DNA of 64,000 nucleotides from an uncultured Pelagibacteraceae bacterium (GCA_902543245.1 CACBXQ010000004.1:1-64000), one strand, 5' to 3'; numbered from the stretch's first letter, positions 30,920 to 41,027 are shown. A program made the numbers and translations. Notes: a model not told the origin generated them from the letters alone.

Positions 30920-32029
30920 CTAGATGAAAGGCAAATCACAAACTTTTCCATTAAATATCTTGTTATTTATTGATATTTTAATGTTTTGCGAAGTTTCCCA
31001 ATAGGGTTTTTTAAGCATTGCAATTCCAATTACCTTTTTAAAATGAGGTGAATATCCACCTGATCTAAGTTCACCAATTTCATTATTATTTTCATCAAAA
31101 ATACTTATGGATTTTGTTACACTTATTGCATTAGTATCAATTTTAACACCCATAAGTTTTTTTTTAATTCCTTCAGATTTTATTTTTTTTAAAGCTTCTT
31201 TACCTAAAAACTCAACTTCACTATCTGTATTTACCAATTTATCAAATCCACACTCTAGTGGATTATCATCTATATCAATATCATTGCCATAAGAGAGTAG
31301 GCCACTTTCTAATCTTTCAATAAGATTTGGGCATCCTGGCTTTACATCATATTTTTTTCCGACTTCAAACAATTTATCATACAAAGCTAAACCAGATTTT
31401 CTATCTTCAACATAAATTTCGTATCCACCTTGTTTTGACCAACCAGATCTTGCTATTAAATGTTTTACACCCTCAAATTCAAAATAATCAAATCCAAAAA
31501 ATTTCATATCAGAAATTTCTTTTCCAAATATTTCTTCCATAAGTTTAAATGATTTAGGTCCTTGGATAGCTAATATATTTACATCTGGCTCAAAAATCTC
31601 AACTTGAAAATTTTTTCCAATTGCAATCCCTTTTGCAAATAATTTTACATCTGAGTCTGCTATAGATATCCACCATCTATCCTCTGCTAACTTTAAAATT
31701 ACAGGATCATTAATTAATCCTCCCTTATCGTCAATTATTGGACAATAATAACATCTGCCAACTTTAGATTTTGATAAATCTCTACATGTGATCATCTGAA
31801 CTAATTCTGCAGCGTCTTTTCCTTTAATTTCTACTTGTCTTTCACCGGCAACATCCCAAACTTGGACGTGCTCTTTTAAATGAAAATAATTTTCCTCTAC
31901 TGTGCCAAAGCTAGCTGGTAACAACATATGATTATATACTGTATAAGAAGTTACTCCTTGCATCTCAATTCTAGATGTATAAGGGGTACTTCTAACCCTT
32001 CTTGATTTTGCAATTACAAAATTACTCAT
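30920..32029 (-). CDS. dmdA: Dimethylsulfoniopropionate demethylase (DmdA)
   Basis: DmdA moves a methyl group from DMSP to tetrahydrofolate, leaving 3-methylmercaptopropionate (MMPA). It belongs to the GcvT/aminomethyltransferase fold, with 369 residues, the same length as the Pelagibacter enzyme. From memory the sequence is very close to that protein, including [10 protein letters not shown] near 29-38, [24 protein letters not shown] and the final KVCDLPFI. A glycine cleavage T protein is unlikely: there are no gcvH or gcvP neighbours and the folate-site residues follow DmdA. Its start overlaps the hydrolase stop by 8 bases, so it is translated from the same mRNA as the hydrolase and the MMPA-CoA genes upstream. 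Confidence 0.93.
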   Translation of the reverse strand: MSNFVIAKSRRVRSTPYTSRIEMQGVTSYTVYNHMLLPASFGTVEENYFHLKEHVQVWDVAGERQVEIKGKDAAELVQMITCRDLSKSKVGRCYYCPIIDDKGGLINDPVILKLAEDRWWISIADSDVKLFAKGIAIGKNFQVEIFEPDVNILAIQGPKSFKLMEEIFGKEISDMKFFGFDYFEFEGVKHLIARSGWSKQGGYEIYVEDRKSGLALYDKLFEVGKKYDVKPGCPNLIERLESGLLSYGNDIDIDDNPLECGFDKLVNTDSEVEFLGKEALKKIKSEGIKKKLMGVKIDTNAISVTKSISIFDENNNEIGELRSGGYSPHFKKVIGIAMLKKPYWETSQNIKISINNKIFNGKVCDLPFI

Positions 32030-32801
32030 TTTTTAAAAAACTAATTACTTTTTTTCGCATATCAAAAGCTCTTTCAAAAATTATCATATGACCACAGTTT
32101 GTAATTACTTCAACTTTTGAATTTTTTATCTGTTCAGCCATTTTTTCTCCAACTTTTAAAGGAACCATTTTATCTAATTCTCCAAAAATACATAAAGTTT
32201 GACAATTTATTTTTTTTAAAGACTCAGCGCCATCCTTATAATTATTACAAGCATTTAAGTCTACTGCTAAAATCTCCCTTATCTCTCTTGATGAATTAAT
32301 TATTTTTTTTACTGGATTTCCACCAATAAAAGCTTTGGATCCCTCGTAACCCCATTTCATCATAAGTAATATCGATTTTTCATCTCCAGCTTCTGCTAAA
32401 TCAATCAAATCCTGATTAACTGGCATTTTATGTGTTCCGGAAACCAAAATTAATTTGGAAATTAAATTTTGGTATCTAGATGAAAAGTCAATACCCACTA
32501 GTGCACCTTGAGAATGGCCAATAATGATTATTTCGTTAATTGATAATTTTTTCATTAGTGCAACTATCCAATCTGAAATTTCTTGAATTGATTTAATCGA
32601 TGGTCCTTCAGAATTTCCATGACCAGGAAGATCAACAGATAATACATTATATCCATTTGTAGTGTAAAATTGCTCGTGAAGAGACCAAACTATATGGCTT
32701 AAACCACTACCGTGCAAAAGTAGTATAGAAGGTTTGTTTTGTTCAAAATCTACCCCTCCTGTAGAGACGAAAACGTCTTTGTCGTTAACCTCTAATTTCA
32801 G
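32022..32801 (-). CDS. Alpha/beta hydrolase of the DMSP cluster, probable CTG start
   Basis: This is an alpha/beta-hydrolase of unknown substrate. The oxyanion motif LLLHGSG is followed by the nucleophile elbow GHSQGA with Ser97, ELDKMVP with the acidic residue and NCGHMIIFE with the histidine. I start it at CTG 32801, which gives 259 residues. A TTG at 32717 would cut off the first beta strands and part of the HGSG block. Upstream of the TTG the frame encodes a typical leading strand ([15 protein letters not shown]). No ATG, GTG or other TTG exists before the next in-frame stop. AAGGAG lies five bases before the CTG, and the CTGA overlaps the ligase stop. It sits between dmdA and the acyl-CoA ligase, so a thioesterase or hydrolase role in DMSP or MMPA breakdown is plausible but unproven. 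Confidence 0.8.
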   Translation of the reverse strand: MKLEVNDKDVFVSTGGVDFEQNKPSILLLHGSGLSHIVWSLHEQFYTTNGYNVLSVDLPGHGNSEGPSIKSIQEISDWIVALMKKLSINEIIIIGHSQGALVGIDFSSRYQNLISKLILVSGTHKMPVNQDLIDLAEAGDEKSILLMMKWGYEGSKAFIGGNPVKKIINSSREIREILAVDLNACNNYKDGAESLKKINCQTLCIFGELDKMVPLKVGEKMAEQIKNSKVEVITNCGHMIIFERAFDMRKKVISFLKNE

Positions 32802-34426
32802 TTTAGCTCCTTAGCCTTTTTTCTTAGTTCAAATTTTTGGATTTTTCCAGTTGATGTTTTTGGCAGTTCACAAAATTCAATTTTTTTTGGTACTTTAAAA
32901 TTTGCTAGTGTTTCTTTACAGAAAGAAATTAATTCATTCTCTGTAATTGGTTTATCTTTAACCATTTCAATAAATGCACATGGAACTTCACCCCATTTTT
33001 CATCAGGTTTTGCGACTACAGCTGCAATAGAGACTGATGGATGTTTAGCAAGAGTATTTTCTATTTCAATTGAAGAAATATTTTCTCCTCCAGAAATAAT
33101 TATATCCTTTGATCTATCTTGTATCTTTACGTATCCGTCTGGGTGCATCACAGCTAGATCACCGGTATGGAACCATCCACCATTCATAGCTTTATCAGTT
33201 GCATCCTTGTCTTTAAAATACCCTTTCATAACAACATTTCCACGTATCATTATTTCTCCAATTGTTTTTCCATCTCTTGGAACCTCTTTCATTGTCTTAG
33301 GATCCATAATTGTTACACCTTCTGTATTTGGGTATCTTACACCTTGTCTTGCTTTGATTTCATTTTGTTTTTCTTCCTCAAATCCATTCCATTCATCATT
33401 CCAAGCACATTGAGTTACATGACCATAAGTTTCTGTTAAACCATAAACGTGCATTACTTCAAAACCTAAACTTTTCATTTTTTTAAAAATTATACTTGGT
33501 GGAGGTGCACCTGCAGTAAGAACATAAACTTTATTTTTTAATTTTTTTCTATCTGCTTCTGGAGCACCTGTAATCATATTTAATACTATTGGTGCACCAC
33601 CAAAATGAGTTACATTATATTTGTCAATTAATTCAAATATTTTTTTTACGTCAATATTTCTTAAACAAATGGTTCTTCCGTTTAACATCGGCACTGTCCA
33701 TGGATAGCACCAGCCATTACAATGAAACATCGGAACTATAGTTAAAAAATTTAGTCTATTTGGCATATTCCATGCCGTAGCACTTCCAGTCGACATTAAA
33801 TACGAACCTCTATGATGATAGACCACTCCTTTTGGATTTCCTGTTGTGCCAGAAGTATAACTTAAAGAAATTGCTTCCCACTCATCATCTGGCATTTTCC
33901 ACATGTAATCTTCATTTCCAGAGTTTAAAAATTCTTCATATTCTAGATCACCTATTTTTTCTAACTTAGACTGATCAGCAAATTTATCATTTATATCTAT
34001 TACAGTAATATTTTTATTTAAAGTTTTTAATGCTTTTTTAACTTCTGTATGTAGTTGTCTATCAACTACTAATACTTTGGCATCACTGTGTTCTAATATA
34101 TATGCGATTGTTTTTGCGTCTAATCTAATATTAATTGTATTAAGAATTGCACCCGTCATAGGAACTGAGTAATGTGCTTCAAATATCTCTGGGGTATTAA
34201 AGGCTAAAAATGAAACTGTATCTCCTTTTTTAATGCCTATTTTTTCTAATGCACTCGCAAATTTAAGACATCTTTTATAAACTTCGTTCCATGTATATTT
34301 TCTATCCTCATAAACAATAGCCTCATAATTTGGATAAATATCTTTAGCTCTCTCTAGAAATGACAAAGGTGTTAGAGGTACATAATTAGCTTTATTTTTG
34401 TCAAGATTTGTTTCGTAATGACTCAT
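32798..34426 (-). CDS. dmdB: Acyl-CoA ligase, DmdB-like (MMPA-CoA ligase candidate)
   Basis: This adenylate-forming enzyme joins a short carboxylic acid to CoA. The AMP-binding motif SYTSGTTGNPKG is at 189-200. VYGLTETYG, WFHTGD and the C-terminal KTSTGKIQKFELR with catalytic Lys528 follow. MFHCNGWCYPW is typical of the medium-chain (AlkK/DmdB) group. The 542-residue length fits. In the known demethylation pathway DmdB activates MMPA made by DmdA. The position in one tight run with dmdA and an acyl-CoA dehydrogenase makes this the best reading, though a general medium-chain ligase role remains possible. Confidence 0.82.
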   Translation of the reverse strand: MSHYETNLDKNKANYVPLTPLSFLERAKDIYPNYEAIVYEDRKYTWNEVYKRCLKFASALEKIGIKKGDTVSFLAFNTPEIFEAHYSVPMTGAILNTINIRLDAKTIAYILEHSDAKVLVVDRQLHTEVKKALKTLNKNITVIDINDKFADQSKLEKIGDLEYEEFLNSGNEDYMWKMPDDEWEAISLSYTSGTTGNPKGVVYHHRGSYLMSTGSATAWNMPNRLNFLTIVPMFHCNGWCYPWTVPMLNGRTICLRNIDVKKIFELIDKYNVTHFGGAPIVLNMITGAPEADRKKLKNKVYVLTAGAPPPSIIFKKMKSLGFEVMHVYGLTETYGHVTQCAWNDEWNGFEEEKQNEIKARQGVRYPNTEGVTIMDPKTMKEVPRDGKTIGEIMIRGNVVMKGYFKDKDATDKAMNGGWFHTGDLAVMHPDGYVKIQDRSKDIIISGGENISSIEIENTLAKHPSVSIAAVVAKPDEKWGEVPCAFIEMVKDKPITENELISFCKETLANFKVPKKIEFCELPKTSTGKIQKFELRKKAKELN

Positions 34427-34429
34427 CTA

Positions 34430-36193
34430 TTAATTAAATTTAAAATCCATTATATATTTACTACCAGTGCTAGCAGTATCATAATAATTTTCACATTTTG
34501 AAAGTACTCTATTAAAAAAGAAATCTGCAGTTTTAATTTTTTCTCCGTAAAATTTTTTATTTTTATCGTAGTCTTTAAAGCTCACTTCTAAAACTTTTAT
34601 CCATGCATGTCCTGTAGCAACTAATCCAAGAACTTTTAAATATTCATTGCAGGCTGCACTTGCATCATCTTTTTCATTTTGAATCTTATCTTTTATCCAA
34701 TCAGTAAATTTCTTTAAAATATCAATACTTTTTGAAATTTTATCAATATAAGGTTTAATTTTTTGATCACTAATATTTAGATCATCATCAATCATAGAGA
34801 TATACTTTCCAATAATATCCCCATTCCTATTTACTAATTTTCTAAATACTAAATCAATTGCTTGAACAGAGTTTGTCCCTTCATATATCGGAGTAATTCG
34901 ATTATCTCTGTATAGCTGTTCAATACCTAAATCTTTTGTGAAACCGTAACCTCCATGCAATTGCATTGCATCGCTTGTGATTTCCATTCCCATATCAGTA
35001 AAGAAAGACTTAACAACTGGCGTCATCAAAGAGACAAGGTCTGTTGCGTCTTGTCTAACTTGAGCATCGTCATGGTATAAACTTACCTCTATTTGTTGAG
35101 CAAGCCAGAAAGATAATGCTCTTTCACCTTCTATAATTGACTTCATATTTAATAACGTTTTTTTAATATCTGCATGTTCAATTATAAAATCAGCCCCATT
35201 TTTGGACTGACTATTATTGCTTACACCTTGCTTTCTCTCTTTTGCATAACTTAAGGAATTTTGATAAGCAATTTCAGAAATTCCTAATCCTTGAATTCCA
35301 ACAACTATTCTTTCCAAATTCATCATAGTAAACATTGAATTTAAACCCTTATTTTTTGGACCTATCATATATCCTGTTGCTTCATCAAAATTAAGTACAC
35401 AAGTTGCAGAACCACCTATTCCCATCTTCTTTTCTAAAGATCCGGTTGAAACACCGTTTCTAGTTCCAACGGAACCATCGCTATTTACAATAAACTTTGG
35501 TACCAAAAATAAACTTATTCCTTTTGTTCCATGTGGAGAATCTGATGCTCTTGCTAGAACTAGATGTATAATATTTTCCGTAAGATCATGATCACCCGAT
35601 GTGATAAATATTTTTTGGCCACTTATTTTAAATGTTCCATCATCTTGTTCTACAGCTTTAGTTTTTAATAAACCCAGATCTGTTCCACAAACCGGTTCAG
35701 TCAAACACATTGTACCGCTCCATTTACCTTCAACCATTTTTGGTAAGTATTTATTTTTTATCTCATCAGTAGCATGATGGTTAATACAATTATAAGCTCC
35801 TATTGTTAATTCACTATAAAGTTTAAATGCTAAGCTCGCTGATGATAGCATTTCGTCAAAAAAAGCACTGACTGTTTTTGGCATACCTTGCCCACCATAT
35901 TTTGGATCACATGCTAATGATATCCATCCATCTTCGATAAATTTTTTATATGCTTCTTTATATCCTGGTGGTGTTCTAACAACACCATTCTCTAGCACCG
36001 CAGGGTTTTCATCTCCAGCTTTTGCCAATGGCAATATTAGGTTTTGATTAATTTTAGCTGCCTCTTGCAGTATGTCTTTTACAAGATCTGGTGTTACTTC
36101 CTTATATTTATCTAATTCATTATAATTTTTATTGTTCCTTAAATTTTCAAAAAGGAACATCATATCATCTAATGGAGCTGTATAAGTTGGCAT
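34430..36193 (-). CDS. dmdC: Acyl-CoA dehydrogenase, DmdC-like (MMPA-CoA dehydrogenase candidate)
   Basis: The protein has the acyl-CoA dehydrogenase fold with the long C-terminal extension of the DmdC group, 587 residues in all. CLTEPVCGTDLG near 157-168 and GQKIFITSGDHDLTENIIHLVLAR are FAD and substrate-site blocks. The catalytic base region is PIYEGTNSVQAIDL. A further C-terminal domain from about residue 460 is typical of this group. DmdC oxidises MMPA-CoA to methylthioacryloyl-CoA. It lies three bases upstream of the ligase gene, so both would be made together. A paralogue serving other short acyl-CoAs cannot be excluded. Confidence 0.82.
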   Translation of the reverse strand: MPTYTAPLDDMMFLFENLRNNKNYNELDKYKEVTPDLVKDILQEAAKINQNLILPLAKAGDENPAVLENGVVRTPPGYKEAYKKFIEDGWISLACDPKYGGQGMPKTVSAFFDEMLSSASLAFKLYSELTIGAYNCINHHATDEIKNKYLPKMVEGKWSGTMCLTEPVCGTDLGLLKTKAVEQDDGTFKISGQKIFITSGDHDLTENIIHLVLARASDSPHGTKGISLFLVPKFIVNSDGSVGTRNGVSTGSLEKKMGIGGSATCVLNFDEATGYMIGPKNKGLNSMFTMMNLERIVVGIQGLGISEIAYQNSLSYAKERKQGVSNNSQSKNGADFIIEHADIKKTLLNMKSIIEGERALSFWLAQQIEVSLYHDDAQVRQDATDLVSLMTPVVKSFFTDMGMEITSDAMQLHGGYGFTKDLGIEQLYRDNRITPIYEGTNSVQAIDLVFRKLVNRNGDIIGKYISMIDDDLNISDQKIKPYIDKISKSIDILKKFTDWIKDKIQNEKDDASAACNEYLKVLGLVATGHAWIKVLEVSFKDYDKNKKFYGEKIKTADFFFNRVLSKCENYYDTASTGSKYIMDFKFN

Positions 36194-36220
36194 AAGAAAT
36201 ATCTTAGAGTAATTAATAAA

Positions 36221-37327
36221 TTATTTCAATTTCGAAATTATAGCATCACCCATTTGGCTAGTAGTTACTTCTTTATTTCCCTTAGACATAATGTCTTTTG
36301 TTCTAAGACCATCATCTAAGACCGTTTGGACTGCATTTTCTAAATTTTGAGCTTCTTTATCCATATCAAGCGAATATTTCAATGCCATTCCAAAGCTTAA
36401 TATTGTAGCTATTGGATTCGCTGCTCCAGTTCCTGCAATGTCAGGGGCTGATCCATGTATTGGTTCATACATTGCTCTCATTTTACCATCTTTATTTTTG
36501 GCTCCTAACGAAGCAGAAGGCAAAAGTCCTAAAGATCCTGTTAGCATCGATGCTTGATCAGATAGCATATCTCCAAATAAATTATCAGTTACAATTACAT
36601 CAAATTGCTTTGGGTTTCTAAGTAATTGCATAGCACAGTTATCTGCTAACATATGATTTAATTCTATATCTTTATATTCTTTATCATGCAAAGTTTGGAC
36701 CTCTTCTCTCCATAATTGACCTGCTTCCATTACGTTTGACTTTTCACATGAAGTTACTTTATTAGATCTTTTTTTTGCCAAATCAAAAGCAACCTTAGCA
36801 ACTCTAATTATTTCACTTGATGTATAAGTATGTGTATTTATTCCTTTTCTTTCACCATTATCTATTGGTTTAATACCTCTAGGTTCTCCAAAATAAATAC
36901 CCCCTGTTAATTCTCTTACTATCATAATGTCAAGTCCAGACACTATTTCTGGTTTAAGTGTTGATGCATCAACCAATTGTTTAAAACATATTGCAGGTCT
37001 TAAATTTGCAAATAATTTTAATTCTTTTCTTAATTTTAATAATGCTCTTTCAGGTTTTTTTGAAAAATCTAGATTATCCCACTTTGGTCCACCAACTGCA
37101 CCAAGCATTACAGCTTCACTTTCTAATGCTTTATAAAAAACTTCATCAGTAATTGGAGTTCCATGCTTATCATAAGAACAACCTCCAGCAAGATCTTCGT
37201 CAATCTCAAAATCAAGAGACTTATTTTTATTTAACCAATTAATTATCTTCTTAACTTCTTCGATAACTTCAGGGCCAATTCCATCTCCCGGCAAAAGCAA
37301 AATTTTCCGTTTTTTTATTTTAATCAT
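36221..37327 (-). CDS. leuB: 3-isopropylmalate dehydrogenase
   Basis: LeuB oxidises and decarboxylates 3-isopropylmalate in leucine synthesis. The start shows [24 protein letters not shown]-type substrate residues appear as [15 protein letters not shown], and the signature [25 protein letters not shown] is at about 252-276. The 368-residue length is normal. Its start overlaps leuD by 8 bases. Together with leuC and leuD it covers three of the four steps from 2-isopropylmalate onward; leuA is outside the window. Confidence 0.96.
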   Translation of the reverse strand: MIKIKKRKILLLPGDGIGPEVIEEVKKIINWLNKNKSLDFEIDEDLAGGCSYDKHGTPITDEVFYKALESEAVMLGAVGGPKWDNLDFSKKPERALLKLRKELKLFANLRPAICFKQLVDASTLKPEIVSGLDIMIVRELTGGIYFGEPRGIKPIDNGERKGINTHTYTSSEIIRVAKVAFDLAKKRSNKVTSCEKSNVMEAGQLWREEVQTLHDKEYKDIELNHMLADNCAMQLLRNPKQFDVIVTDNLFGDMLSDQASMLTGSLGLLPSASLGAKNKDGKMRAMYEPIHGSAPDIAGTGAANPIATILSFGMALKYSLDMDKEAQNLENAVQTVLDDGLRTKDIMSKGNKEVTTSQMGDAIISKLK

Positions 37328-37925
37328 TAAATATCCATGGTTTAGAATTTAAAACTTTATTTTCAAAAGTTTCAATTTTATCTAATTTTTCTAATGATAA
37401 TGAAATATCATCTAATCCTTCTGTTAAACATTTTTTTCTAAATTCTTCTATTTGAAATTTAATTTCTTTATTTCCAAAAATAATTTTTTGCTCTGGTAAG
37501 TTAATTGTTATTTCTTCCTTTCTTTTAGAATATTCAGAAATCTCCTTAATTTCATCGTCTAATAATTTAATTGGTAAAATTCCATTCTTAAAACAATTAT
37601 TATAGAAAATGTCTGCATAACTTGAACTTATTACACAAGTAATACCAAAATCCAAAAGAGCCCAAGGAGCATGTTCTCTCGAAGAACCACAACCAAAATT
37701 TTTGCCTGCAATCAATATTTTTGAATTATTGTATGGTTCTTTATTTAAAACAAAATCATTAATATCTTTTCCATTGTCGTCATATCTCATTTCAAAAAAA
37801 AGATTTTTGCCTAGGCCGGTTCTTTTTATTGTCTTAAGAAACTGCTTTGGAATAATCATATCCGTATCAATATTTACTATTGGTAGATGTGCAGGAATGC
37901 TCGTTAAAGTATTAAATTTTTTCAT
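37320..37925 (-). CDS. leuD: 3-isopropylmalate dehydratase small subunit
   Basis: LeuD is the swivelling domain that completes the LeuC active site. It begins [30 protein letters not shown] and contains [18 protein letters not shown] near 72-89, the family signature. The 201-residue length is typical. It starts three bases after leuC stops and overlaps leuB. The GCGSSREHA block contains the serine that binds the substrate carboxylate. Confidence 0.96.
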   Translation of the reverse strand: MKKFNTLTSIPAHLPIVNIDTDMIIPKQFLKTIKRTGLGKNLFFEMRYDDNGKDINDFVLNKEPYNNSKILIAGKNFGCGSSREHAPWALLDFGITCVISSSYADIFYNNCFKNGILPIKLLDDEIKEISEYSKRKEEITINLPEQKIIFGNKEIKFQIEEFRKKCLTEGLDDISLSLEKLDKIETFENKVLNSKPWIFND

Positions 37926-37927
37926 TT

Positions 37928-39328
37928 TTACTGAAACTTTCTTACGTCATCAAGATTACCAGAAATTGCTGCGGCTGCAGCCATCGCAGGACTTACTAAA
38001 TGTGTTCTTCCTCCACGACCCTGTCTTCCCTCAAAATTCCTATTTGAAGTTGATGCACACCTTTCTTGGGGTTTTAACTTATCAGCATTCATTGCCAAAC
38101 ACATTGAACAACCTGGTTCTCTCCAGTCAAAACCTGACTTTTTAAATATTTTGTCTAACCCTTCTTGCTCTGCTTGTTCTTTAACTAGCCCTGAGCCTGG
38201 TACAACCATTGCTTCCACATGATTAGCAATTTTTCTGTCCTTCAAAATTTTAGCCGCTTCTCTAAGATCTTCAATTCTACCATTTGTACAACTGCCAATA
38301 AAAACTTTGTCAATTTTAATATCCTTAATTGATGTATTTGGTTCTAAACCCATATATTTTAGAGATCTTTCTATAGAATTCTTTTTATCTAAATCTTTCT
38401 CAGTTATTGGATTTGGAACTCTTCCATCGATGGAAACTACATCTTGGGGAGATGTTCCCCAAGTGACCATCGGGCTTATACTTTTTGCCTCTAAACTAAT
38501 CTCTTTATCAAATTTTGCATCTTTATCAGTTTTTAGATTATTCCAATATTCTAATGCCTTTTCCCAATTTTCTCCCTTTGGAGACATCGGCTTGCCCTTT
38601 AAATATTCAAAAATTTTTTGGTCTGGTTGAATTAGTCCTGCCCTTGCGCCACCCTCTATAGTCATATTACAGATAGTCATTCTCTGTTCAACACTTAAAG
38701 AGGAAATTAAGTTTCCTGAATACTCTATTACATAGCCAGTTCCTCCAGCTGTACCTATTTTACCAATTATTTGAAGTATCACATCTTTTGATGTAACTCC
38801 AATTGGAAGGGTTCCATTTACATTAATTCTAAAATTTTTTGATTTTTTTTGAACTAAAGTTTGTGTAGCTAATACATGTTCAACCTCTGATGTTCCTATT
38901 CCAAATGCTAATGATCCAAACGCTCCATGTGTAGCAGTATGACTATCACCACAAACAATTATTGTTCCTGGCTGTGTAAAGCCTTGCTCTGGACCAATAA
39001 TATGAACAATTCCTTGTCTTTTATCATTCATGCCAAAGATTTTGATTCCAAATTCTTCACAATTTCTATTAAGAGTATCAACTTGAATTTTTGAATCTTC
39101 ATCGGATATGCCCCTTGATCTATCTGAAGTTGGCACATTGTGATCAGCAACTGCCAGAGTTAATTTTGGATGCCTAACTTTTCTATTTGATATTCTTAAA
39201 CCTTCAAATGCTTGAGGACTAGTTACTTCATGTATAAGATGTCTATCAACGAAAAGCAAAGAAGTGCCATCTTTTTGCTCATGGACTAAATGTTCATTCC
39301 AAATTTTATCGTAAATTGTTTTAGGCAT
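37928..39328 (-). CDS. leuC: 3-isopropylmalate dehydratase large subunit
   Basis: LeuC is the aconitase-family subunit with the [4Fe-4S] cluster that isomerises 2- to 3-isopropylmalate. [30 protein letters not shown] with one cluster Cys, and [13 protein letters not shown] with two more are all present. The 466-residue length is normal. It leads the leuCDB run and follows rplS after a gap of ten bases. No leucine attenuator is visible in that gap, so regulation would have to come from further upstream. Confidence 0.97.
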   Translation of the reverse strand: MPKTIYDKIWNEHLVHEQKDGTSLLFVDRHLIHEVTSPQAFEGLRISNRKVRHPKLTLAVADHNVPTSDRSRGISDEDSKIQVDTLNRNCEEFGIKIFGMNDKRQGIVHIIGPEQGFTQPGTIIVCGDSHTATHGAFGSLAFGIGTSEVEHVLATQTLVQKKSKNFRINVNGTLPIGVTSKDVILQIIGKIGTAGGTGYVIEYSGNLISSLSVEQRMTICNMTIEGGARAGLIQPDQKIFEYLKGKPMSPKGENWEKALEYWNNLKTDKDAKFDKEISLEAKSISPMVTWGTSPQDVVSIDGRVPNPITEKDLDKKNSIERSLKYMGLEPNTSIKDIKIDKVFIGSCTNGRIEDLREAAKILKDRKIANHVEAMVVPGSGLVKEQAEQEGLDKIFKKSGFDWREPGCSMCLAMNADKLKPQERCASTSNRNFEGRQGRGGRTHLVSPAMAAAAAISGNLDDVRKFQ

Positions 39329-39338
39329 TTAGAAAAAA

Positions 39339-39872
39339 TTATTTTTTCTGTTCTGAGCTTTCATTTTTTTGCTCATTTTCTATTTTTACGTCTTCTTGAG
39401 CATCTACTGCTTGTGTTGCCTCTTTTTCATTTGGCGGGTCAGCTTCAACAGCTTTAACTACATTTGTCTCTTCAACAACTTCTGGTTTAACCTCTACATC
39501 AATACCTATTTTCTTTTTAATTTTCTCAGCAATTCTTGCAGATTTACCTGTTCTATCTCTTAAATAATATAATTTTGCTCTTTTTACTTTACCTGACCTT
39601 ATAACCTGAATTGATCCAATGATAGGGCTATATAGAGCAAAGGTTCTTTCTACACCCTCACCAAAAGATATTTTTCTAACTGTAAAAGATGAATTTAAAT
39701 CCCTACTTTTTTTTGCAATACAAACACCTTCAAAATATTGAATTCTGTCTCTTTTACCCTCAGTTATTCTAACTCCAACTTTTACTATATCTCCAGGAAA
39801 AAACTCGGGTATTTTTTTTTCGCTAATAATTTTTTTTAAATTTGCTTGATTAATTTCTTCTATATTTTTCAT
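39339..39872 (-). CDS. rplS: 50S ribosomal protein L19 with acidic tail
   Basis: L19 sits at the interface of the subunits. The core (about 1-115) shows [27 protein letters not shown] and [35 protein letters not shown] Glu/Val-rich tail of about 60 residues follows, longer than in most relatives. The ATG at 39872 is chosen because it gives MKNIEEIN, the normal family start. A TTG at 39887 would only add five residues of no known conservation. It follows trmD, as in the standard rpsP-trmD-rplS order. Confidence 0.95.
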   Translation of the reverse strand: MKNIEEINQANLKKIISEKKIPEFFPGDIVKVGVRITEGKRDRIQYFEGVCIAKKSRDLNSSFTVRKISFGEGVERTFALYSPIIGSIQVIRSGKVKRAKLYYLRDRTGKSARIAEKIKKKIGIDVEVKPEVVEETNVVKAVEADPPNEKEATQAVDAQEDVKIENEQKNESSEQKK

Positions 39873-39888
39873 TTCTAAGTATATCAAA

Positions 39889-40575
39889 TTAATTCTTTTT
39901 ATATTTTTGCCACAAATCTGGTCTTCGGTCGCGTGTTATAGCCTCTGATTGAGATAAACGCCAGTCTTTAATTTTCGCATGATCTCCTGATAAAAGTACC
40001 TCTGGAACCGTCATTTCCTCCCAAATTTGAGGTTTTGTGAACTGTGGATACTCTAAAAGTCCATTTTCAAAACTTTCATCTTCTGTAGAATTTTTATTTC
40101 CTAGTATACCTGGTATATATCTTAATATTGCATCTAGTATGGCATAAGCAGCTGTTTCCCCTCCAGACAATACAAAATCTCCTATGCTTATTTCCTGTAT
40201 ATTTTTTTTTATCAAAACTCTTTCGTCGATGCCTTCAAAATGTCCACATAGCAAATTAATGACTTTTTGATTTGATAGATCTTTTGCAATTTCATGATTA
40301 AATAATTTTCCTCTAGGACTTAAATAAATTATTTTTTCTGATTTTTTAATATTATCCTCAATTGCTCTTGATATGATATCTGGTCTCATCAACATTCCTG
40401 ATCCACCTCCGTATGGAGTATCGTCGACTGTCTTATGCTTATCAGTAGCATAATCTCTTATATTTACTTTTTCTAATTCCCATATTTTTTCTTTCAATGC
40501 TTTTCCAAAAAGTCCCTCATTAAATGGTCCAGGAAAAAGTTCAGGGTACAAAGTAAAAATTCTAGCCTTAAACAT
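39889..40575 (-). CDS. trmD: tRNA (guanine-N1)-methyltransferase
   Basis: TrmD methylates G37 of tRNAs that read CNN codons, preventing frameshifts. The trefoil-knot SAM site includes [23 protein letters not shown] and [13 protein letters not shown]; the start [16 protein letters not shown] is typical. The length is 228 residues and the catalytic Asp lies in the first third ([11 protein letters not shown] region). It is placed between rpsP and rplS with gaps of two to sixteen bases. The rimM gene that often lies between rpsP and trmD is missing here. Confidence 0.96.
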   Translation of the reverse strand: MFKARIFTLYPELFPGPFNEGLFGKALKEKIWELEKVNIRDYATDKHKTVDDTPYGGGSGMLMRPDIISRAIEDNIKKSEKIIYLSPRGKLFNHEIAKDLSNQKVINLLCGHFEGIDERVLIKKNIQEISIGDFVLSGGETAAYAILDAILRYIPGILGNKNSTEDESFENGLLEYPQFTKPQIWEEMTVPEVLLSGDHAKIKDWRLSQSEAITRDRRPDLWQKYKKN

Positions 40576-40577
40576 TT

Positions 40578-41012
40578 TTATTTTTTTTCTTCAGCTTTTG
40601 GTGCCTCTGCTTTTTTTTCTTCAGCTTTTGGTGCCTCTGCTTTTTTTTCTTCAGCTTTTTTTTCTTCAGCTTTTGGTTCTTCAGCTTTTTTTTCTTCAGA
40701 TCCCTCTTTTTTTCTTTCTTTTTTAGGAATAGCTTTTTTAGGATTGTTTCCTCTCTCTGGCATAGGCATCAACTCATTTTCACCTAAAATTCTAGCAACT
40801 CTTGTTGTGGGTTTAGCGCCTTGCCCAAGCCAATATTTTATTCTATCTGGCTCTAATCCTACTCTCTCTTTCTTCTCTTTTGGAAGTAATGGGTTAAAGA
40901 AACCTAATTTTTCAATAAATCTTCCATCTCTTGCAAATCTACTGTCAGCAACGACAATTTTATAGACTGGCCTTTTTTTTGTTCCACCCATAGATAATCT
41001 AAGTTTTAACAT
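40578..41012 (-). CDS. rpsP: 30S ribosomal protein S16 with repetitive tail
   Basis: S16 stabilises the 16S rRNA body. The core [25 protein letters not shown] leads to [12 protein letters not shown] and ends near residue 90. From about residue 100 the protein becomes a low-complexity repeat of Ala, Glu, Lys and Pro (units such as AEEKK and AEAPK), seen as 15- and 30-base repeats in the DNA. The total is 144 residues, against about 80-90 for the core. A strong AAAGGAG ribosome binding site lies seven bases before the ATG. It starts the rpsP-trmD-rplS group downstream of ffh. Confidence 0.95.
   Translation of the reverse strand: MLKLRLSMGGTKKRPVYKIVVADSRFARDGRFIEKLGFFNPLLPKEKKERVGLEPDRIKYWLGQGAKPTTRVARILGENELMPMPERGNNPKKAIPKKERKKEGSEEKKAEEPKAEEKKAEEKKAEAPKAEEKKAEAPKAEEKK
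40591..40695 (-). repeat. Tandem coding repeat in the rpsP tail
   Basis: A 30-base unit starting TCAGCTTTTGGTGCC (plus strand) occurs twice, at 40591-40620 and 40621-40650. Three 15-base units beginning TCAGCTTTT follow, at 40651-40665, 40666-40680 and 40681-40695. All are multiples of three, so the repeats can expand or contract without breaking the reading frame. Confidence 0.85.
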
Positions 41013-41027
41013 TTTATTCTCCTTTTA

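Noticed and set aside
32022..32717. Starting the DMSP-cluster hydrolase at TTG 32717
   Set aside because: This cuts the oxyanion motif LLLHGSG and drops the first strands, while a CTG with a good Shine-Dalgarno lies at 32801.
39873..39887. TTG start for L19 at 39887
   Set aside because: The ATG at 39872 gives the normal family N-terminus; the extra five residues have no support.
40591..40695. Tandem repeats resembling a small CRISPR or satellite
   Set aside because: Units are 15 and 30 bases, adjacent without spacers, and all code in frame for the S16 tail.
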